Below, in pieces: positions 12,673 through 15,420 of a stretch of 15,420 bases of DNA; position 1 is the first letter of the stretch, and each line of letters begins with the position of its first letter. Made by a program: the position numbers and the translations under genes. The notes below the pieces were generated by a model. It was not told where the DNA came from, searched no databases, and worked only from the letters and a program-made list of their open reading frames with translations. Origin of the DNA: UBA5336 sp039198685 (GTDB lineage: Bacteria > Pseudomonadota > Alphaproteobacteria > Caulobacterales > Hyphomonadaceae). The stretch lies in contig JBCCTK010000078.1 in the NCBI GenBank assembly GCA_039198685.1, positions 1 through 15,420 on the forward strand, written 5' to 3'.

Positions 12673-13299
12673 TCGTCTCATGGCCTGGCGTTCCAGCATC
12701 TTGCGGCCTTCCCTTGCGAAATGGGCGCGTTGGTTCATGACTGCGGCTGAGGGGATGCGGATCCGTTTCGGAGTTGACGCTGGCGCAGCGGCGATCGCCG
12801 GCTGGGCGCCAAGCACTGCGAGCACCGAGGCCGGGATGGATACCATCTCCTCCTCAGGCTCAACTTCAACGCCCTTGGCTGGTTTGCCCTTGCGCAACTC
12901 CCAAACTCCAAACGCCATCAACAGAGCGATTAAGCCCGCCCCAGCCACCGCGCCTTCCGCTGAACTGGGGTCTCGCCACCAGCCGGGCTCGAAATCCACC
13001 ATAAAGGCGCACGGAAAGCCCAGCGCGCAGCCAATCATATACGTCGTGAATGCGCCGTGGCGTCTCTGGCTGATCAGCTGGGCCGAGACATATAGAAAGC
13101 AGCCCGAAAACAGATATGGCACGCCATAGAGCAGGCCGAGTTGGCGCCAGTCCACGCCCTCCAGCGCGGGGCCGAGCCCATCCTCGAGAGCCATCCCCAT
13201 GACCATCAAGATGGTCGGCCAACGCATAACCGCCAATGCGCCCACCGTGAAGGCGACAGCGAACAGGGCAACCCATAAGGCAAGCAGCTTGCGAGACAT
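12664..13299 (-). CDS. Hypothetical four-helix membrane protein
   Basis: The 211-residue protein is not recognised. It has likely membrane helices at about 5-25, 54-76, 83-101 and 114-135. After these comes a charged linker (KGKPAKGVEVEPEEE) and an Ala/Pro-rich stretch, ending in a strongly basic tail (REGRKMLERQAMRRGR) that is presumably cytoplasmic. A loop rich in Trp and acidic residues (DFEPGWWRDPSSAEG, about 102-116) lies between the last two helices. The ATG at 13299 has no strong ribosome-binding site; the palindrome GGGTTAACCC lies six bases upstream. The gene converges with the MetH gene and diverges from the next gene. Confidence 0.8.
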   Translation of the reverse strand: MSRKLLALWVALFAVAFTVGALAVMRWPTILMVMGMALEDGLGPALEGVDWRQLGLLYGVPYLFSGCFLYVSAQLISQRRHGAFTTYMIGCALGFPCAFMVDFEPGWWRDPSSAEGAVAGAGLIALLMAFGVWELRKGKPAKGVEVEPEEEMVSIPASVLAVLGAQPAIAAAPASTPKRIRIPSAAVMNQRAHFAREGRKMLERQAMRRGR

Positions 13300-13305
13300 G
13301 GAATA

Positions 13306-13315
13306 GGGTTAACCC
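13306..13315. promoter_or_regulatory. 10-bp palindrome in a divergent intergenic gap
   Basis: GGGTTAACCC is a perfect palindrome just before the start of the leftward membrane protein gene, in the gap shared with the rightward STM3941-like gene. It contains TTAACC, one half of the motif bound by CtrA in related bacteria, but the second TTAA half at seven bases is missing, so no regulator is named. Confidence 0.3.
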
Positions 13316-13410
13316 AGCCCGCCTTGCTGCCCGATGAACGCTTGCTCGCAATTTGACCGCCCCCGTTCATGCATCGACAAGGTATTGCCGCCGCGCTAGC
13401 GGGTTGGGCC

Positions 13411-13941
13411 ATGTCGACCCGCGAATTCACTGCCTCCGTTTCAAAAACGCTCAAACCGTTCGCGCTCTTGCTCTGCGCCAGCATCGCTTGCGGCGGGTTG
13501 ACCTGGCTGTCCTGGGCCAATGCCCTGATGTCCGGCGCAATGTTGGTGTTTACCGGCTTGCTCGTTTTCGCGTCTCTCATCCTGGCCTATCGACTGCTGT
13601 TTCGGCCCGTCATGCTGCGGATTGGGCCGGAGGGTCTTTATCTGAAACGTCTTGGCGTCACCCTACCCTGGGACGCAATCGGTAGGATTGAGCGCTTCAC
13701 ATGGAACGGGTCAGACACGCTTTTTGCGCTTGTCGAATCCGAGGGGCAACATCCCATTTTCGACGAACGCGCCTTGATCCTCGGCGCGGCTATGAACCAA
13801 AAAATTGGCCTGCCGCCCCTGTCCGTTCAGATGAGCCAGTATAGCGGCACGCCAGACGATTTCGAAGCCGCCGTTCGCGCTGCGGGCGGGCCGGAAATCA
13901 CCCGGGGGCAAGACCGGGCGCTGGAGCAGCCGACCTTCTGA
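13411..13941 (+). CDS. STM3941-like membrane protein of unknown function
   Basis: With the ATG at 13411 the protein has 176 residues. It has two adjacent hydrophobic segments (about 15-35 and 38-62) and then a soluble domain. The segment IGPEGLYLKRLGVTLPWDAIGRIE (71-94) is the kind of strand-turn-strand seen in small PH-like membrane proteins such as the STM3941 family, where a rotein of similar layout has I...GL.......IPW..I. The end has SGTPDDFEAAVRAAGG. An in-frame ATG at 13369 would add 14 residues (HRQGIAAALAGWA). Neither start has a clear ribosome-binding site, and 13411 is chosen because MSTREF before the first helix looks like a normal N-terminus. The stop directly abuts the stop of the VOC gene on the other strand. 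Confidence 0.72.
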   Translation: MSTREFTASVSKTLKPFALLLCASIACGGLTWLSWANALMSGAMLVFTGLLVFASLILAYRLLFRPVMLRIGPEGLYLKRLGVTLPWDAIGRIERFTWNGSDTLFALVESEGQHPIFDERALILGAAMNQKIGLPPLSVQMSQYSGTPDDFEAAVRAAGGPEITRGQDRALEQPTF

Positions 13942-13944
13942 TCA
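13939..13944. other. Abutting convergent stop codons (TGATCA palindrome)
   Basis: TGA at 13939-13941 (plus) and TCA at 13942-13944 (TGA on the minus strand) meet without a gap, so no terminator can lie between the two genes. Confidence 0.9.
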
Positions 13945-14352
13945 TTTTGCGAAGAGCTGGCCCAAATCGGCAAAGGCTTTCAGCTCGATTGCGTTGCCGC
14001 TGGGGTCGGTAAAAAACATGGTGGCTTGCTCGCCAGCTTCCCCCTCGAAACGCGTGTAAGGCGCGATGATAAAAGCAACCTGACCCTGCAGCCGCGCGGC
14101 CATGTCCCGCCAGGTCGCCATATCGAGCACAAGACCGAAATGACGCACCGGAACGGGCTGCTGGTCCACCTCTGAAATTGCCGGCGGTGTGCATTCATTG
14201 GGTGCCAGATGCGCGACAATCTGGTGACCGAAAAAATCAAAGTCGACCCATTGCGCGCTGGAACGCCCTTCCGCACACCCCAGCACGCCGCCATAAAAAG
14301 CCCGCGCTGCGGCAAGGTCATGGACAGGAAAAGCCAGATGAAACGGAGCCAT
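13942..14352 (-). CDS. VOC (glyoxalase/dioxygenase-like) family protein
   Basis: The 136-residue protein has the paired beta-alpha-beta-beta-beta layout of the vicinal oxygen chelate superfamily. The first half runs from FHLAFPVHDLAAARAFYGGVLGC (4-26) to the WVDFDFFGHQIVAHL strand pair (35-49). The second runs from VRHFGLVLD (69-77) to TMFFTDPSGNAIELKAF (111-127). His5, His71 and Glu123 sit where the metal ligands of the superfamily usually are. The substrate cannot be told: glyoxalase, extradiol dioxygenase and resistance proteins share this fold. The start at 14352 is chosen because the frame upstream of it loses the fold and overlaps the secreted-protein gene. It lies ten bases after the stop of that gene and is probably transcribed with it. 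Confidence 0.88.
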   Translation of the reverse strand: MAPFHLAFPVHDLAAARAFYGGVLGCAEGRSSAQWVDFDFFGHQIVAHLAPNECTPPAISEVDQQPVPVRHFGLVLDMATWRDMAARLQGQVAFIIAPYTRFEGEAGEQATMFFTDPSGNAIELKAFADLGQLFAK

Positions 14353-14362
14353 GGCGCTGGTT

Positions 14363-14776
14363 CTAGCCCATCCTTGCGCAGCGTGTCTCCGTCGTATTGC
14401 CCGTTTGTTGGTTGTAAAACCGATTATACAGCGTGTTCGGATCGGCCGTCGGGCGGGCGTAAACGGTAAAGGATGCATGGTTCTGCGGCATGATCTGGAA
14501 GCTGAAGAGCCACGCATTCGAGGTCTGGTCGGGCGGCGCAGCAAGCCAGCGCCCATAGCCGGCCACATTGAAGCTCCGCGAGGTGCCCGAATAGATAATT
14601 GACCCCCGACCGGCGAGCTGCCCGCCCGGGCTGACAGTGTACATCATGTCGATGGAGGTGACCTGTGAGTTGGCGATGCAGCGCCATTGGCCCACAGGGC
14701 TCGGCGGTTGGCCCTGCGCTGCGACTGGCAGGCCAAGGCCCATTGCGGCCAGCGCGGCGAAAAAAAGTCTGGTCAT
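14363..14776 (-). CDS. Hypothetical secreted protein
   Basis: The 137-residue protein begins with a clear Sec signal peptide (TRLFF, a hydrophobic run, then LPVAAQG with likely cleavage near residue 20). The mature part is about 115 residues, polar and rich in Ser, Asn, Gln and aromatic residues. It has two Cys (in QWRCIANSQ and ETRCARMG near the two ends) that could form a disulfide in the periplasm. Patterns such as GQLAGRGSIIYSG and NVAGYGRW suggest a small beta-rich fold. No family is recognised. The ribosome-binding site is weak. The gene precedes the VOC gene by ten bases on the same strand. Confidence 0.78.
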   Translation of the reverse strand: MTRLFFAALAAMGLGLPVAAQGQPPSPVGQWRCIANSQVTSIDMMYTVSPGGQLAGRGSIIYSGTSRSFNVAGYGRWLAAPPDQTSNAWLFSFQIMPQNHASFTVYARPTADPNTLYNRFYNQQTGNTTETRCARMG

Positions 14777-14811
14777 GGAGTGGTCCCACCCGGTTGGTTT
14801 CCTTTCCCTTT

Positions 14812-15363
14812 CTAGACCAGGGCGGGAAACGCCGCCAGAGCCCCCCTTTTCACCAACACGGGCGCCCGCTCTTTCGCGGGGGTGGGGCGTTCCAACGAGA
14901 CGGGCGCGGCCCCCGTCTCCAAGCCGGAGACAGGGGCCGGGCGAAGGGGCGGGTCATTCCCCCAAGTCGCCATGGGACTGTGCCAAGGGGCAAAGACACG
15001 ATGGGCCACGCAGGCGCGGCGGATCACAGGCTGGCGGTGCAGCGCGCCAGAGCCAAAGCGGGAGCCACAATCGGCCGGCGAGATCCACCGGGCGGCCCGT
15101 ATCGCAGCAGCGTCGATCAGGTCCCATCCGTCTTCGGGGCGAGCGCCCACCATGTGCCGGCGGAACGCCTTGCCAGCGCCGGAGAGATCGATGGCACGCA
15201 CGTGGATCGTGCCATACCAGGTGAGTTCGATCCGGAGCCCGGCAAAGCCGTGGCCCTCTTCGATCATCCGCCCGGTCCAGCGCACAAAGGCCCGCAGGCT
15301 CAGCCACAGGACCGGCCAGAAAAACGGGTGGACCCGTGAGAAAGGATCGCGCAGGGCTTCCAT
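14812..15363 (-). CDS. Hypothetical protein with one N-terminal hydrophobic segment
   Basis: This 183-residue frame is not recognised. Its N-terminus (MEALRDPFSRVHPFFWPVLW, with a hydrophobic stretch at about 13-28) could insert in the membrane, and GLRIELTWYGTIHVRAIDL (42-60) looks like two strands. After about residue 137 it becomes low-complexity, rich in Pro, Ala, Val and Arg, with APV repeated three times, over a segment of DNA that forms GC-rich hairpins. The true protein may end differently, for example by a frameshift or an inserted repeat. The ATG at 15363 is chosen over 15408; TATACT lies eight bases before it on the minus strand, which would fit a -10 element of a leaderless message. 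The overlapping plus-strand frame at 14665-15339 has no recognisable protein and is not called. Confidence 0.5.
   Translation of the reverse strand: MEALRDPFSRVHPFFWPVLWLSLRAFVRWTGRMIEEGHGFAGLRIELTWYGTIHVRAIDLSGAGKAFRRHMVGARPEDGWDLIDAAAIRAARWISPADCGSRFGSGALHRQPVIRRACVAHRVFAPWHSPMATWGNDPPLRPAPVSGLETGAAPVSLERPTPAKERAPVLVKRGALAAFPALV
14865..14880. repeat. Short GC-rich inverted repeat
   Basis: CCCGC (14865-14869) and GCGGG (14876-14880) are perfect arms around TCTTTC. It lies 28 bases before a larger hairpin, in the low-complexity 3' part of the last reading frame. Confidence 0.45.
14908..14938. repeat. 13-bp inverted repeat with one mismatch, 5-base loop
   Basis: GGCCCCCGTCTCC (14908-14920) and GGAGACAGGGGCC (14926-14938) pair at 12 of 13 positions around AAGCC. 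It is one of the two strongest hairpins in the window. It lies inside the 3' part of the last minus-strand frame and has no U tract. It may belong to a dispersed palindromic repeat element or mark the real transcript end. Confidence 0.8.
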
Positions 15364-15420
15364 GGCTGTCAGTATACACGATCCGGCGAGGGGGCGGATA
15401 AAGTGCACGATAGACCGAAG

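Noticed and set aside
13306..13315. CtrA binding site
   Set aside because: Only one TTAA half is present; the second half at the required spacing is missing, so only the palindrome is reported.
14353..14568. N-terminal extension of the VOC gene
   Set aside because: The extra 72 residues are Arg-rich, unlike any VOC protein, and are antisense-frame readings of the same-strand secreted-protein gene.
14665..15339. 224-codon plus-strand frame across the end of the window
   Set aside because: It overlaps the signal-peptide gene and the last minus-strand frame, is dominated by Arg, Pro and Gly, and has no recognisable fold or good start.

Overview
The window looks like a chromosomal segment of an alphaproteobacterium, most likely a marine member near the Hyphomonadaceae/Maricaulales or a related order. 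This is inferred from gene content: a TadG-like pilus-associated vWA protein, an argF-hslO pair, a methionine synthase split at a domain border, and several small membrane proteins. No rRNA, tRNA, CRISPR array or insertion sequence was seen. Genes are packed tightly, and no gap between called genes exceeds about 220 bases.

Layout. Bases 2-694 (+) are the 3' end of a TadG-like von Willebrand factor A gene. Its stop codon interlocks with the stop of hslO. Bases 691-3878 (-) hold, in transcription order, a TesB-like acyl-CoA thioesterase, a small membrane protein, argF and hslO. A 220-base gap with two hairpins follows. Bases 4099-5568 (-) are an mlaA-mlaC pair for outer-membrane lipid asymmetry. 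From the shared control region at 5569-5715 the main operon runs right (+, 5716-12658). Its order is an ArsR-type regulator fused to a SAM-dependent methyltransferase, metF, the homocysteine module of MetH, an FMN-binding split-barrel protein, a gamma-glutamylcyclotransferase-like protein, a DUF1428 protein, and the remaining three modules of MetH. The right flank (12664-15363) holds a four-helix membrane protein (-), an STM3941-like membrane protein (+), a VOC protein preceded by a secreted protein (-), and a poorly recognisable reading frame (-).

How the genes work together. MetF makes 5-methyl-tetrahydrofolate. The two MetH polypeptides together carry all four MetH modules (homocysteine, folate, cobalamin, reactivation) and should transfer the methyl group to homocysteine. 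The ArsR-methyltransferase fusion probably senses S-adenosylmethionine or S-adenosylhomocysteine and represses the operon at AT-rich palindromes just upstream of its own start. The three genes lodged between the MetH halves are translationally coupled to them, which suggests a co-expressed redox or thiol-related accessory cassette, but its function is unknown.

The most interesting non-coding signals are a perfect 15-bp inverted repeat inside the 3' end of the first metH gene, the overlapping operator palindromes before the regulator, a GC-rich hairpin in the last reading frame, and three convergent gene pairs whose stop codons form palindromes.
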